64,000 nt of DNA from Dolomedes plantarius. Lineage: Eukaryota; Arthropoda; Arachnida; Araneae; Dolomedidae. The stretch's first letter is position 1, and each line of letters begins with the position of its first letter. The position numbers and the translations under genes are program-made. This document shows positions 31,651-43,629 of this stretch, in pieces. The stretch spans positions 4,958,308 through 5,022,307 of the forward strand of contig OU015495.1 in assembly GCA_907164885.2 (NCBI GenBank), in the 5' to 3' direction. The notes beneath the pieces were generated by a model. The model made no database searches and had not been told where the DNA came from. It saw only the letters and a program-made list of their open reading frames with translations.

Positions 31651-31905
31651 TTGAATGAGCTTTATAGAGTGTAATTTAAGTGATATGTCTATTCAATAAA
31701 TCAAGATTTCTTTCTAACCAGAGTTGTTTTCAATCGCTAAAGTCATAACGAATTCTAATTTAATTCTTGCAATGCACTAACACTATACGAAAAGGGGATG
31801 ATCGTGATTATCTGGATTATACGGAATATATTGATTGAGATCATTTAAATCAATAATTAATTTAATAATCAGTAAGAACTTTCGCATTTAATCTCCCTGT
31901 CACAT

Positions 31906-34146
31906 AAGCCTAAAACATTCATGCATATAAAAATTCCTTTTTGACAGGATATTTGCCCCAGACATTAACTCGTACGCATTAATAGCCCTTGTGTGCTAAA
32001 TAATGACCCTGCATTATTAATCTCCAGACATTGGCTAGCAACTAAGGAACCCCTAAAATCATTTCAAGTTCCAGTATGCATAAAATAAACGCAAACGTTG
32101 CCGCATCAGCACGCTCTATCTGTGGGTGCGATTAGGACTGGTTGACAGAGGATACAGGGGGTGATTATTATCACCAGAGAATAGTCTAATTTGAATAGTA
32201 AGAAATTTCAAAGTCTGGTTTCATCATGGTAATCAAGAAAAATGAAACTGAGCACAAATGTAAATGTAAAATGTGTTGCATAGGGTTTATTTTCCTGTTG
32301 ACAAAAGGAAGCATTAGCGTTTATGAAACAATTTAGAAGTTTTATAGATCAAAATGAAAAACATACTGCGCTCATATCAGGTTTGTTTCCCATATTAAGA
32401 GATGTGACTATCTGATGGAAACTTGAAATAGTAAAATATATATATATGTCATAACGGGGTTATCGTATGAGTAATATGGAGGGGAAGTTTAACGCCATGT
32501 TTTATGCTGTTGAATTTTCAGAAAGATATTCATTTTATTAGTAGAAGGAGATGGATTTGTAATTTCTACGGAACAAACCGAGGGATAAAACGTTGAAAGG
32601 AAAGATTCTTGAACATTAGAAGATTTCTAGATTCGTTTTTTAATTATATTGGTAAGCTACAACATGAACTATTTATTTTAATGTTAATGTTTCCGTTATT
32701 TATTTTCAAAGAAACACAGGTAGTAAATTACTGCTGTAATAAGAATTAAGTAAACTGAGTTATCTATCCACAGGTGAAGAGAAATGGTGCAACCATAAAA
32801 TTGAAAACGAGAGCTTGTTAAAACTCACAGAGAAACACAATAACACAAGACCCCATCCATGTCTTGTCAAAACTTATGTCTTGTATGCCCCCGCTTCCAA
32901 TTACGAGCACGAAGTTATGGAAAAACCATTTCAGCTTCCCCTTTTCATTCAAAAAGAGTAACAAGCTTTGCATTTGTCATTCGCATATTGAGACAATTGC
33001 ATGGTGTGCGTCAATTGCTGTTACGTCAAGAAGGATTGATTTCTCCTGCTGGTTTGTAGCTGGTTGCCATTATTTCGTTTTATTTTGTATTTTGAGAAGA
33101 ACTCATCTTCAGTTTTACTGTTCGCCACTTTTTACCTCGTAAGCCCCAAAGAATAGAACAATTCAAAACAGCAGAATATATTTTATGCGGTACTGTCAAA
33201 AATCAAGAAACTATCAGTACTGGGAAGTTCGGAGAGAAGAAAAAAATTAAAATTTGAAAAGAGGTAATCGATCGTAAACTAAAATATAAATGCAAATAAA
33301 TAGAAAAATATTAAATATTTCTATAAAGTATGGTTTTATCCCCCTAACACGTCGAAATATGTGAGAATCAATATTTTATTTAAACAAGTAAAAATCTTTC
33401 AAACAAATATCAGTGCATGCAACGCATATATTACGATCCACAGTGAAAAGGATATAGGAAAAACAGGAACAGAAAACACAATATTAGGATATCACGGCAA
33501 GTATTGCATGCACAAATAGCTTCATAGTTTTATTTGTTCGCAATATATTAGCGTGGGGATTACGTTTCCCCTTCAGAGCGATGCGAAGGGATGTTTATAT
33601 GATATAGTAGAAAACTATTTTGATATAATAATTGCTATTGATGATAACTCGAATTAAAGAATAAGAGTAGATTCCCAGTGGATAAATATTAAGGATATTT
33701 TCTTTTTAATCATAATTGTTGAATTGAAATCAGGATAAAATATAAACTAAAATATTCACATCAATGAAATTAATGAATGAGTGCGGCATAGGGAAATGTA
33801 GAAATAATTTTCTAAACCATTTTAAGAACAATAAAAAATGCCCAATTATATTGGCCAGAACTAAGTTCTTTTCAGGATTTATTTAAAATACTGGTGACCA
33901 TCAATATTTAAAACTACTATAAATAATATATGAGAGCAAAGTTTAGAATGCGTGATGAAGAAAGTGGGAAGGGAGGAGTATTCTATTCCTTTTAAGACGA
34001 AACATAGTATTTTAATCGGATATTAAATTCAATTTCATCATATATTACCATCGACAAGTCAAAGAAATTATGCAGTTATTTAGATATGAAATACCTCGCG
34101 TAATCGAACTCTTCAAAAGGCAAGAATTGTTTTATCGATATTAATA
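31906..34146. other. no gene recognised
   Basis: About 2.2 kb of AT-rich DNA. Two overlapping frames at 32859-33142 are rich in Phe, Cys and His, lack a domain and fit chance. Confidence 0.55.
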
Positions 34147-35366
34147 CACTGAAGTGCCACTGAATTAGGGATACCTACCTAGTAACGAGTTGGGCCTCCT
34201 CTGGCCTTGATAACGGCTGCCACACGACGAAGCATAGATTCAACAAGTTTCTGGAAACGTTCCACGGGAATGGCTTGCCAAATATTGGTTAAAGCTGTCC
34301 ATAATTCAGCAAGGTTCTTTGGTGCTGTGTGATGGCCTTTCATGCCTTGTTCCAAAACATCCCAAAGATGCTCAATAGGAATTAAGTCTGGGATTCTAGG
34401 TGGCCAATTCATGACAGAGAAGTCAGAGGAATGCTCATCCAACCAGCCAGTAGCCAACCGGGACTTGTGAGAGGTAGAGTTGTCTTGCTGGAAAACTCCA
34501 TTACCGTGCGGATAACAGAACAGCATGAACGGATGGAGGTGATCACCCAGCAACCCTACGTACCGAATTACATTGAGGGAGGTTGGTACACGCACCAAAG
34601 ATCCCAAACTGTGCCACGAAAAAACACCCCAGACCATGATTGAGCCACCATGCCCTTGTACAGTTCCAGCCAGGCATGCAGGATCCATGGCTTCATGAGC
34701 CTGACGCCATATTCTCAGCCTCCCGTCGGCGTTAAGTAGTCGGAATCGAGACTCATCACTCGAAGCTACTCGTTTCCAGTCCTCTACACTCCAGTCTCTG
34801 TGCTCTCTTGCCCAGGCAAGACGTGCATCCCGATAGCGAGTATAGAGCAATGGTACTCTCGTAGGTCGATGGCTCCCGAAACCCATACGGTGAAGCGAGC
34901 GTTGCACATTCCGTTTACTGACTGTACGACTGGCACCGTCATTAAACTGGGTGGTAATTTGAGCTAATGTTTGGCTTCGCTGGCTACGTACAATACGCCT
35001 GAGCCGTCTCTCACCACGCACTGTCAAGGCTAATTGTCCTTTGCAGTTTGCCCGATCGCTAGTTTTTTTTCCACCATCCATGTATTCTTGGTATACTATT
35101 GACACTGTCGACCTTGAAAATCCTAGCTATCTGACGATTTCGGAAATTGAATGGCCCAATTGAATGGCACCTACGATTTGTCCGCGATCGAAGGCGTCTA
35201 AATCAGGCAGTTTACCCATACTGGCAATTCCAACAACTAATTCAGAACAACCACAGTACGTGCTATATATGCAGTTACCACAGCGTCCTCACTAGCGCAT
35301 ACATGATGCGCAGCGCTACACAATTTGCATAGGCTTTGCTATCCCTAATTCAGTGGCACTTCAATG
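34147..35366 (-). mobile_element. near-intact Tc1/mariner-type transposon
   Basis: The 1220-bp element has inverted ends CACTGAAGTGCCACTGAATT and CATTGAAGTGCCACTGAATT, each continuing AGGGATA, with TA on both outer sides. One transposase gene (34179-35219, minus) fills it, leaving ~32 bp to the 3' TIR and ~147 bp upstream. Length, TIRs and TA duplication are those of a complete element. Confidence 0.93.
34179..35219 (-). pseudogene. Tc1/mariner transposase, full length with one internal stop
   Basis: The ATG at 35219 (MGKLPDLDAFDRGQIVGA) fits the family N-terminus and gives 346 codons. Codon 31 is TAG (plus-strand 35127-35129) inside the first helix-turn-helix (SISEIVR-stop-LGFSRSTVS). After it the frame is open to the stop at 34179. 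The second HTH spans NDGASRTVSKRNVQRSLHRMGFGS. Catalytic motifs are all present: SSDESRF, VFQQDNSTSHKS and PDLIPIEHLWD. I count 36 residues between the second Asp and the Glu, against 34 in classical Tc1, hinting at a DD36E-type group. MVWGVFS and the RGGPTRY C-terminus are conserved. Only the remainder downstream of the stop could be translated from an internal Met (35105), and it would lack the first HTH. Confidence 0.92.
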
Positions 35367-36017
35367 TATATGCATTTTTTAAATACGTTAAAATATTTAA
35401 GCTTATGAAAACAATAATGGTAATCTGCCTTAAAGAATTTTTTTTATTAAAGTAACATGAAAGACAATATACAGAAAATTTTGTATAAAGAATTATTTAA
35501 TTGCACGGCAGAGTTGCTTTTATAGATAAATTGGTTTTATTATTTAAGTTTAATGTATTTTAAACATGCTATAAAATAGCGTTTATAGAGTCTTACTAAC
35601 TCTTTAACAGAAATATATGAAAACAAGCTTAGACCCATGGATTACAGATGCTTTTTTTCTTGTGGTGGTTCACGTGACCACGCTCTTTGCATGGCTCTTT
35701 GCTCCATCTAAAATTTCTGTTTTTCCCCTTGTTTTTGATTTCCTTGAAATCTTGAAGCATTTTGTGCTTCCCCACTTTTTTTCTTTGCTGTATTCGTCTT
35801 TACTTTTGATCGCTGAAGTTCTGCCCACATTGCTATATTATCCTACAATTGAGGGCCCGGGCCATCAACTGTAGCTCGCACAACTCATTCTAAAGCTATT
35901 TTTGGTGGAAATCATCTGTAACCAGTTTGCATGCAAGCAAAAAAATGACATCCATATTTAGACAGGCAATAAGTCTAACTGTAACCGATAGAGCTTGTAG
36001 GTTCTTAACAACAATGT
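35367..36017. other. no gene recognised
   Basis: AT-rich DNA. A frame at 35617-35874 (85 residues, rich in Phe and Leu) has no neighbours or domain to support it. Confidence 0.5.
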
Positions 36018-36183
36018 CTGAAGGCAAAAATATACATCTCCAACGTACAGGTAGTCTGGGACTTCGCGCTAGTTAGGTGCTCCTTAGCAAGACATTACCA
36101 ATGAGTATACTGGAGCACATAACAAGGGTGAAACCTAGGTTAAAGGATGCCCGTACGCTTGAGGTGTATATTTTTGCTTAAGA
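36018..36183. mobile_element. foldback MITE
   Basis: The left arm GCAAAAATATACATCTCCAA (36024 on) pairs with the right arm whose inverse reads GCAAAAATATACACCTCAAG, continuing CGTACNGG on both sides. The total is ~165 bp with a ~95-bp loop. No coding sequence. Family unassigned. Confidence 0.7.
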
Positions 36184-36373
36184 ATGAAGGCCCACGAAGG
36201 CGAGATCTTTGAATTTTGTCAATTTCTGTAGACCTTTAGGAAGTCATCGAGAAAGGGGTAAGGAATTTCATAGTAGTTGTTTCTAACGCACGAGATATTT
36301 TGTCTGTTACGCCCATCCACCCAACTTTTTTGCCTTCTTTATTATGGAGGCACAATATAGGAGAGCCAACATA

Positions 36374-37217
36374 CCGGGTGATCAGAATTAAAACACCCCT
36401 ACCCTGACCTCCCTGTGTACATGGGGAAACGGATTACGCTAAAATAAAATAGTTCCGGAATCACCTATAGGTGGCGCTGTACAACAGAAAATATTAAAAA
36501 ATACAAAAGTAATAATAATAAAAGAAAAAAAACATTGGGGCTCGAGGTAGCCTTGTGATAGCGCGCTGGGTTTCGGAACTGGAGCTGCTCGGATCCCGAC
36601 ATGCACCATTAAATACCCCCGTGTCTAGGCAGGATATGGGCCATATACCGGAAAGTCCCTCTATGAAGTCATAGAGGGTGAAAGGGGGTACGATCCCTCC
36701 CAGATGTCACCCCTGTGGTTGATCGGTTGAAATTGAGGTGGTAACTAGCTAAGATGGACTTCGACCCTTGTGGTGCTATATAAACCAGAAGAACCCACTT
36801 CATCCCGAAGCCTACTATATGGAACTGGTTTGGAACTTCCAGCCTTGGCAGACATAAAAATAATGTATCACTCTGCATGTGAGAAGTATTTCAGTCTACC
36901 AGTTGCGATACGCAGTTGAGCAAGCTGTCCACAGACTGCAGATTTTACATCTTGAAGAAGGAAACCATATTGAGCAGCATTCCCTTTGTCGAGAAAGTTT
37001 TCATATAAAATGTTCATATAAAATGTGTTTTTGTGTCTTTTCACCATATGTCCAGTCGTACAGCGCCACCTGTTGGAAATTTCTGGACTTAAAGTTGTTT
37101 TTCGCGTAATCTGTTTCCCCATGTCTTGAATAGTATGTGTACAAAATTTGAAGTTTATACACGAATAGTTCAATACATAGAGAGGTCGGAGTAGGGGTGT
37201 TTTAATTCTGGCCATAC
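36374..37217. mobile_element. non-autonomous TIR element carrying a SINE
   Basis: The left end reads CGGGTGATCAGAATTAAAACACCCCTACCC in two blocks (CGGGTGATCAGAAT and TAAAACACCCCTAC). The right end inverted reads GGCCAGAATTAAAACACCCC, then TAC, CGACCTC and CTRTGTA. Further in, ATGGGGAAACRGATTACGC and AGGTGGCGCTGTAC are also shared between the two arms (36421-36480; 37066-37124 inverted). No transposase. A tRNA-derived SINE occupies the centre. Confidence 0.72.
36537..36870 (+). repeat. tRNA-derived SINE
   Basis: The head GGTAGCCTTGTGATAGCGCG and the box GCTCGGATCCCGAC resemble A and B boxes of a tRNA promoter. It continues CATTAAATACC...TCTAGGCAGGATATGGGCC, matching the SINE at 58207-58388 (inverted), and TTCGACCCTTGTGGTGCTAT, matching 43903-43922. 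It lies inside the TIR element at 36374-37217. Confidence 0.65.
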
Positions 37218-37224
37218 GATAGCT

Positions 37225-37330
37225 CCCTAATCTCAGCCTTGTCCTCGGACAACCGGGTATCGAACCCACAACTTGGTGATGGAGGCACTCAGAGAATGTC
37301 GTGGGCCAAACCATTGAGCCACCCGGCAGA
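37225..37330 (-). repeat. tRNA-derived SINE head
   Basis: The minus strand reads GCCGGGTGGCTCAATGGTTT ... GTGGGTTCGATACCCGG, with good A and B boxes of a tRNA-type internal promoter. The anticodon arm does not fold convincingly and no acceptor partner is seen, so it is a SINE head rather than a tRNA gene. Confidence 0.65.
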
Positions 37331-38300
37331 CAATTTCAATATAGTGAAAATATTATCAACTTGCATAGGTGACAGAATAATAGAAGATATTGATGAAAGA
37401 AAAAAATTGCCCAAAACAGGAATAAGTGTAAATGTCCAGTGTGTTAAATCAGCATCATACGACAGAGGGTGAAGCATCAATTTTGAAAAGTAAATGCAGG
37501 TGTAAATAAGTAAAATCATGAACAATCCTGTATGGTAAGCTTTTTTAACGCTTGGTGGACTCCAACCGTAAAAAAATCATAAGATTTAATAATGGAAATA
37601 AGAAAATTCCCGCAAGTAACAATGAAATGAAAACTTGAAGATTTGGGACTTAAAAGTTGTGTTGTTTGATGGAAATAACTTCGAGATGGAAATGAATGTA
37701 AATGTTACAAGAAATGGAGTATAAATATGCAAGTAACGGGTAATCAAACCGTTTTGTAACCAGTAGGCAAACCGTTAGTATGGAAGAATTCTGAAGTAAA
37801 CTCTACTTGAAAGATGTTTACTTGAGTCATCCATAGATTTTTGACGAAAACATTAATGCCATACAAATATTTAAATGATGGTTGAAAGTGATAGAGAGAC
37901 ATACTATAACTTGGTAATTGGATTTACTAGGTAATTATACACTACGGAATCTAAATGTCTAAAATCAACTAGACCGTGTAAAAATTGTATATAATCCAAA
38001 TTATCTGGTCATAAATTAATACAGAATGGTTCGCTAAATTTCTTGTGGGTTTTGCTAGAATTTGAGATAAATTTTCTTTTACCAATGGAATATTTCCAGA
38101 TCAACATCCTATAGAAATCTGAATAGAAGTAATTTTACAGAAGAATCCTACGATTATTATCAAGAATACATACATACAATGTGACTGAAAATAATCCCAG
38201 TTGGAAGCGAAATGGTAATATTTATCTGGCTGTTTATTTGGTATATTGATATATTAAGACTTGAAAGACGGGAATTTTTTTCTTACTAAAAATACTGAAA
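37331..38300. other. no gene recognised
   Basis: AT-rich DNA without a credible frame or element boundary. Confidence 0.5.
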
Positions 38301-40413
38301 GCCGTCATTTTGACGGTTAAAAATAAAATCAATTATTTAAAATATTTAATTTTTTTAAAGGGTTAAATACTTTAAATATTGAACTATTTCATACCAATAT
38401 ATAATAAATTAGCATATATTTAGATATATTTTTATGCAGGTATGCCGATCTGACAACATGGTATGGTTTATCCGTAAAAATAATATGTGCATTGTTTGTG
38501 CAGTCTTTATTTTACAACATCAATATTTCCGAAGAGCCAATATTTCTGTTATTTGCAAAAGAGGGAAGAGACGAAAAGTAACTAACATTTTCCCGGTATT
38601 ATTTTAAACATTTCTGCCTGTTTTCTATATTGCCGTCAAATTGACGACTTTAAATCTTAGTAGGTGTACAACACATTTTCTCCCCCTCTTTACTATCGAA
38701 TATAATTTTGTAAATGTTTGTGCATATTTCGTGTAAAACTAGAAAATGTCATAAAATTTCAGAAGCCTTAGGACATAAATACAGACATAGCGCTCAGTGG
38801 TATGTCCGAAACCGTCAAAATGACGGCCGCCGTTTTTCGCCGTCAAAGACTTGAAAATGTTTGGGAGTTAAATTCTTATCAGAGTCTGTTTTCTTCAAGT
38901 TTATATATTCAGCAAGTTTAAAAATTCGTATCACGTTTCATTTACATGCTTTATTAATTTTCTTAAAATAAATTGAGAAAATTTTTTTTCCAGAAAAAAT
39001 AAATTGAAACATCTTAATATTCCTAACTAATTTTTCCATTTAAGTTAACCTTTTTGCTACATTGTTGTCAAAGATTATATATAATTAGTTTCTTAAACAA
39101 ATTAGTTGGTTTTTAAACCCGCTTTAATTGGGAGTTTCGAAAAGAAATGTGTTTATTTATATTCTTTTGTTTCTGTCTTTTCTCTTTCTCTTGAGATTAA
39201 CGCTTCCTTTGTCTGCAGGGAAAAAATGTGTAATACATACATCCCACACATTAAATCTTTAAAAGTCTACCTTAATCATCCTTATTAATGAAATGTTTTT
39301 GTTGGAAAATATTTTTTATTTAAATTTTAGCACTTCTTTTTACATGCAATTAAGACAAATGTTTTGCCTTTCTCTTGGGTATAATATGGTACACGATTTT
39401 ACTACAACATTTTTGTCAGATTTTTTTAAATTTAATTTTTTTTTGTATAGCATTTAATTTACTAATTCATATAAATAGAAATTCCTTGAGGAAAAATCCC
39501 TGTTTAATGCTTTTTTGGCATTGTTAAGAACTATGTTTTTTTTCTGTTATGTTGCGTATGCTAGTTAGTAAAATAATCTCTAACAACTTTAAGATTTTCC
39601 TGCTATGCAATAATGCTTCTTATAAATCCCCATACCTTTAATTCGTGTTCATGTATTACTAACTATGATAATTGAAGGATTTCGTGATTTGAGTAAAATC
39701 TCAGTTTTGTGGATATTAAATTATCAGTTCTTACCATGTTTTTATTAACTTGCTTTCTTGTTTATGTGTTTGTGAAGTACAAATATTGAAATCGATTTTT
39801 AACTAACTTCCCGACTAGATAGACATTTCAAACTTTTAGAATAGCTCAGAACACGATGACAATGCAATTTTTTAAGTACTTTTAGGGATCTTTAAGCAGA
39901 ATTAAATTAATTTTCAGATATTTTCAGTTAATTTTGTTTTGTAGACTGATGCAGCCATCTATTGGCCGGAACTGGACCGAAAAGTTATATGCAATTTAAC
40001 TTCCAATTAACTTCATTTTCTTTCTAGTTGATGGGATAATTAATCAAAAAAATTTTAAAAAAGTATTTATTAATACATAGTTTTGTCAAGTTTATATGAT
40101 TCAACAGAAAATTTAAAAACATGGTATATAAAAAGTTCTTTTTATCTTGTAATTATTTTTAATACTAATTTGTTTTTATGGGAGCGTGAGATCTTTTTAT
40201 AAATTTTTCTTTTCATATTAAAAAATTAAATAGTTGAGAAAGTAATATATATAATTTTCTGGTAAAAAAACCCACTTTCTTTCTTTACTCTTTTAATTGC
40301 CTTGTATTATTATTATAAATTGCTTATAATTTAGCTCAAAGGAGTTATTCTTTTATTACTCACTGAAGCATAATAAATAGTTACTTGTTGGTACCCGTCA
40401 AAACATGACGGCT
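38301..40413. mobile_element. probable non-autonomous element with CCGTCA palindromes
   Basis: The left end AGCCGTCATTTTGACGG (38300-38316) and the right end, inverted, AGCCGTCATGTTTTGACGG (40394-40412) face each other. Related palindromes lie at 38631-38648, 38811-38827 and 38838-38851. Subterminal palindromes of this kind occur in piggyBac-type elements, but TTAA is not preserved at the flanks (GAAA and TAAA) and no transposase is present. The 2.1-kb span is otherwise very AT rich with no frame. Confidence 0.45.
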
Positions 40414-40529
40414 AAATAGTAAATAAATGCACTAATACACAAATTATACTCAACACATCATTGCCAAATGTAGAAAATCATAAAAATGTGCAGAAAAAAA
40501 TTAATGTGTTTAAGAAGCCTCGTGCTTAG

Positions 40530-40966
40530 TATCTAAAGCCAGATTTAAAAAATGTCACTGAGCATGCGCAGAAAGCAATTTTTTTAAATTGTAAATTATC
40601 GCTAATTAAACAATTTCCATCAGGTTTTATCTTATATTTCACAAACATAATTATCATAAAAATGGCAGAGAGAGATCTAGAGACTCCTCGAAATAAACAT
40701 GTTTATCATTGAAACATGTCACCGAGCATGCGCAGAAACAGTGAGTTTCTAAAGACAGGTCTAAACATGCCTCTGAGCATGCGCAGAAATCAATTTTTAA
40801 TTGTAAATTCTCACTCATTAATAGAAATTGCGGTTACAAAAACCAAATTTGACAAATCTACAGATTACAGTCTTTCGTTCAAGACCAAAATGGAGTAAAT
40901 TGATGCAGTAGTTTTCTCTCACGGACTGCCCAAAAAGTCGGCTTAGCAACTTAAATATATAGATTT
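40530..40966 (+). repeat. dispersed repeat with ACTGAGCATGCGCAGAAA motifs, copy 1
   Basis: This matches the inverse of 63544-64000 along its whole length: GTATCTAAAG at the outer end; CACTGAGCATGCGCAGAAA; AATTGTAAATTATCGCTAAT; ATGGCAGAGAGAGATCTAGA; and at the other end GACCAAAATGGAGTAAATTG...CTGCCCAAAAAGTCGGCTTAG. The GCATGCGCAGAAA motif recurs at ~40562, ~40729 and ~40777. No coding potential; transposon class unassigned. Confidence 0.8.
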
Positions 40967-41386
40967 AGAAAATAATATTATTTTCTCCAGATACAAAATA
41001 ACCTGTTAGGGATGTAAATAAAATTTTATACATGAAGCCACTATATTTGCGGTCCATTTTTATACGTTTCCATTGCTTTTCAGGTTCGAGACATCGTTGG
41101 TAGGCGAAGGAAGGGAAGTCAAGTAAGAAGCTAGAAAATAATCGGGATTATCATCAATACGTTAGTAAATGGAAGAGAAGTTCGTTGTGAGAGGGGTATG
41201 CTCATCTACTTTAGGCTTTTCTTTTGTCGGCCTGAGTTCAGAAAGCATCGCTCATAAACACTCAAATAATGAGAATTCAAGCGTGTAACGGTTTCCCTTC
41301 AGATTCGATGTCTTATTGGTAGACGGTTCAAGAGAAATTAAGCAAGAGGCTAGAATATAGACGGGATTATGAACAATTAATCAATT

Positions 41387-41669
41387 AATAAACACGAAAA
41401 CCTACGTAAATAACGCACGAATAGCAGTAAGATGCAATTATTTTGTATACGGCCGTTTCGAAGCTACAAAGGAGCTTCTTCATCAGTGCAACGAACTTAG
41501 TGGCAGCTCAAAAAAGCCGAAGACTAAGCCCTTAGTCTTCGGCTTTATGCTGCCACTAAGTTCGTTGCACTGATGAAGAAGCTCCTTTGTAGCTTCGAAA
41601 CAGCCGTATGCAAAATAATTGCATCTTACTGGTATTTGTGCTTTATTTACGTTGGTTTTCCTGTTTATT
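41387..41669. repeat. ~280-bp near-perfect inverted repeat (hairpin)
   Basis: The two arms of ~140 bp meet at 41529-41530 with essentially no spacer. The outer ends are AATAAAC/GTTTATT. The inner ~60 bp (AGCTACAAAGGAGCTTCTTC, CAGTGCAACGAACTTAGTGG) are identical apart from a few bases by the centre (CAGCTCAAAAAAGCC versus CAGCATAAAGCC). The outer part carries scattered mismatches. Transcribed, it would fold into one long double strand. It could be a foldback MITE or a local inverted duplication. Confidence 0.88.
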
Positions 41670-42389
41670 CCTCGAGCACAAAGGTTTTATCTTTTCTTTT
41701 CAAAATTAATCATTTACTGGCACAGAAGTTCGTTGTAAGTAGGGTACGCGTATTAACTTAAAGCTTTCCTTGTGCCGACCTAATTCGAACGCTTTCGTTT
41801 GCAATCCGAATTTGAGTGTTTGGGGCTGCATTTATTGCTCTGCAGGTTTGAGGCTTTATTGGTGAGTGGAGCAAGAGAGAATGAACGATAAACGGGAATA
41901 TGAGCAGAGATTTAGTAGCGGGTTGTGGAGTTCGGTGTGCAAGGGATACGTGTATCTATTTTAATCTTTCCTCTCGTCGAATCGAGTTCTGATAGAGAAT
42001 AAAGAGTTTATGGATTTATAAAGAGCTACACAATAAGTTATTTTCAAGCAAGGATATTGAATTTAAAAATAAATTTTTAAATGCAGAAAATAGGATTAAA
42101 AATATGCATTTACAATTCTATGATGAGAAAAATACTGAAAGAAAATTTCTCCGTAGCTAGACAAACGGTATTAACATCTGGGCCAGACGGCCTGATAATC
42201 CATGTGATGCTATGTTAATTTTCCAGCTTGCACTCCAAACGAATTAAATGACATTTAACTATGAATTTTTTTTTTCTGGTTCAGATTTCTTGCGTACTAG
42301 CAAAGTCAGAAAGACATGTTTGAATGTATAATGGCGTACCTTTGATGCACTTCCTGCCATATTTACTCTTTTATATGTTTAAAATAACG
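41670..42389. other. no gene recognised
   Basis: Segments at 41080-41220, 41300-41370 and 41840-42010 share loose phrases (GAGGCTAGAATA, TCGGGATTAT, TTCGTTGTGAG), suggesting degenerate tandem duplication either side of the hairpin, but no gene. Confidence 0.4.
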
Positions 42390-42757
42390 ACTGGGGTTTT
42401 CACCGAAGTGACATAGTTCCCATCCCAGTCTACTTTCTTTTACAAAAAACCTGCCCTGTTCGAATCCCGGCAAGTGTCCTAAACGCTCTCATGTCTAAAC
42501 CGGGTATAGACACTTTAAACTTGTATCCCGGAAAGGTCCTCCGCGTGATTTGTAGCGATGGGAAAAGGGTAGAGCCTACGAGATGTCGTCCGTGGGGTTG
42601 ATCGGCGAGCAAATTATGGTGGCATCGAAGAAAAGTTGGCCTCCGATCCTTATGCGCAAAAGCCATGAGCTAAACATGAGCAGTATCCCCTGGCCCTTCA
42701 GCCTTCAACAGACGATTTACGCAACCAGGGGGAATTAACAACCACAACAACAATTAA
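42390..42757 (+). repeat. tRNA-derived SINE
   Basis: The B box CTGTTCGAATCCCGGCAAGT (42456-42475) is followed by a body shared with other SINEs here (TATCCCGGAAAGGTCCT; GGGGTTGATCGGCGAGCAAA; GATCCTTATGCGCAAAAGCC) and a CAACAA-type tail (42740-42757). Confidence 0.65.
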
Positions 42758-43629
42758 CGTTGCCATCTTAAGGGAATCCTCATTTAATTTTGATAAATGA
42801 TTATTTTTTTATACAAAATTTTTATTGTTCATTTGAAATACGGAGAAACAATACAAGTATTTATAACTAGCCAGAGTGTTTTATTAAATCTTAGTATTTA
42901 GTTCTTATTAATTACTAATTAAAAAAACTCTAAATAAAACTTTACTTAAGGTATATATCATATAATAAATGAAAGCGAAATTAATGTTAGATTGCTAGAA
43001 TTGTTTCCGGGGCTTATATCTTTGTAATTGGATAATGAAAGGAATCTTATATCAATATGGCATCTCTCTGCATGAATTAAAAATTTTGAGCCCCAATCTA
43101 AAGAATTCGATTGACATTGGAATGACAAAACCTACAAACAAGAAGTTTTTCTTAAGTTATTTAGTTATAGCTCTCCATATATCCAATATCTCATATTTGA
43201 TGGGATTTTCCTAAGTTCATTAGACTCATCAGAACTTGTTTACAAAAGTTAAGAGCGGAGTTATAATTGAGAGAGATCTAATTCTATAAAGAAGTCTGGT
43301 GAATATTGTGTTTATAACTAACTCCTATGATTTATTATATTAGTGGATAGGAATTGATGTTTAACAATTCCTCTTATTATTAAAAAGTTTGTCTTCATTA
43401 TTATATATTTATAATTATTTAATTATTAAATTTTTAATTTTAAATAATTATTAATAATTATTACAAATATATTAATTCAATAAACTGCTCAAAGGAAAGT
43501 GAGACTTTTGATATATTCTGTAATGACATATTGGTTCGAATATGAGAACATACATGAAGTAATAGGGATATATGAGCTACATATCCGCTAAACATAGTCA
43601 CCTTGTCGGTTGAAGCAAATTTCTCAGCG
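42758..43629. other. no gene recognised
   Basis: AT-rich DNA between two SINEs, without frames. Confidence 0.55.

Larger units (their letters stand above)
30260..31905 (+). repeat. LTR-like repeat unit B
   Basis: Direct diverged copy of unit A, beginning almost where A ends. Shared anchors lie at 30327-30358 (GGGAGGAAAGC...CCGAAAC), 30688-30723 (ATAATATGGCCAATGAG...TAAGAGGCG) and 31696-31732 (CAATAAATCAAG...CCAGAGTTGTTTTC). It ends near CCCTGTCACA. B is longer than A chiefly because of its own tandem arrays at 30912-31141 and ~31542-31650. Confidence 0.5.

Noticed and set aside
32859..33142. Overlapping 66- and 92-codon frames
   Set aside because: No domain, no start context, no neighbouring features; consistent with chance.
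37225..37330. Possible tRNA gene on the minus strand
   Set aside because: Good A and B boxes, but no complete cloverleaf with paired acceptor ends; similar heads recur as SINEs nearby.
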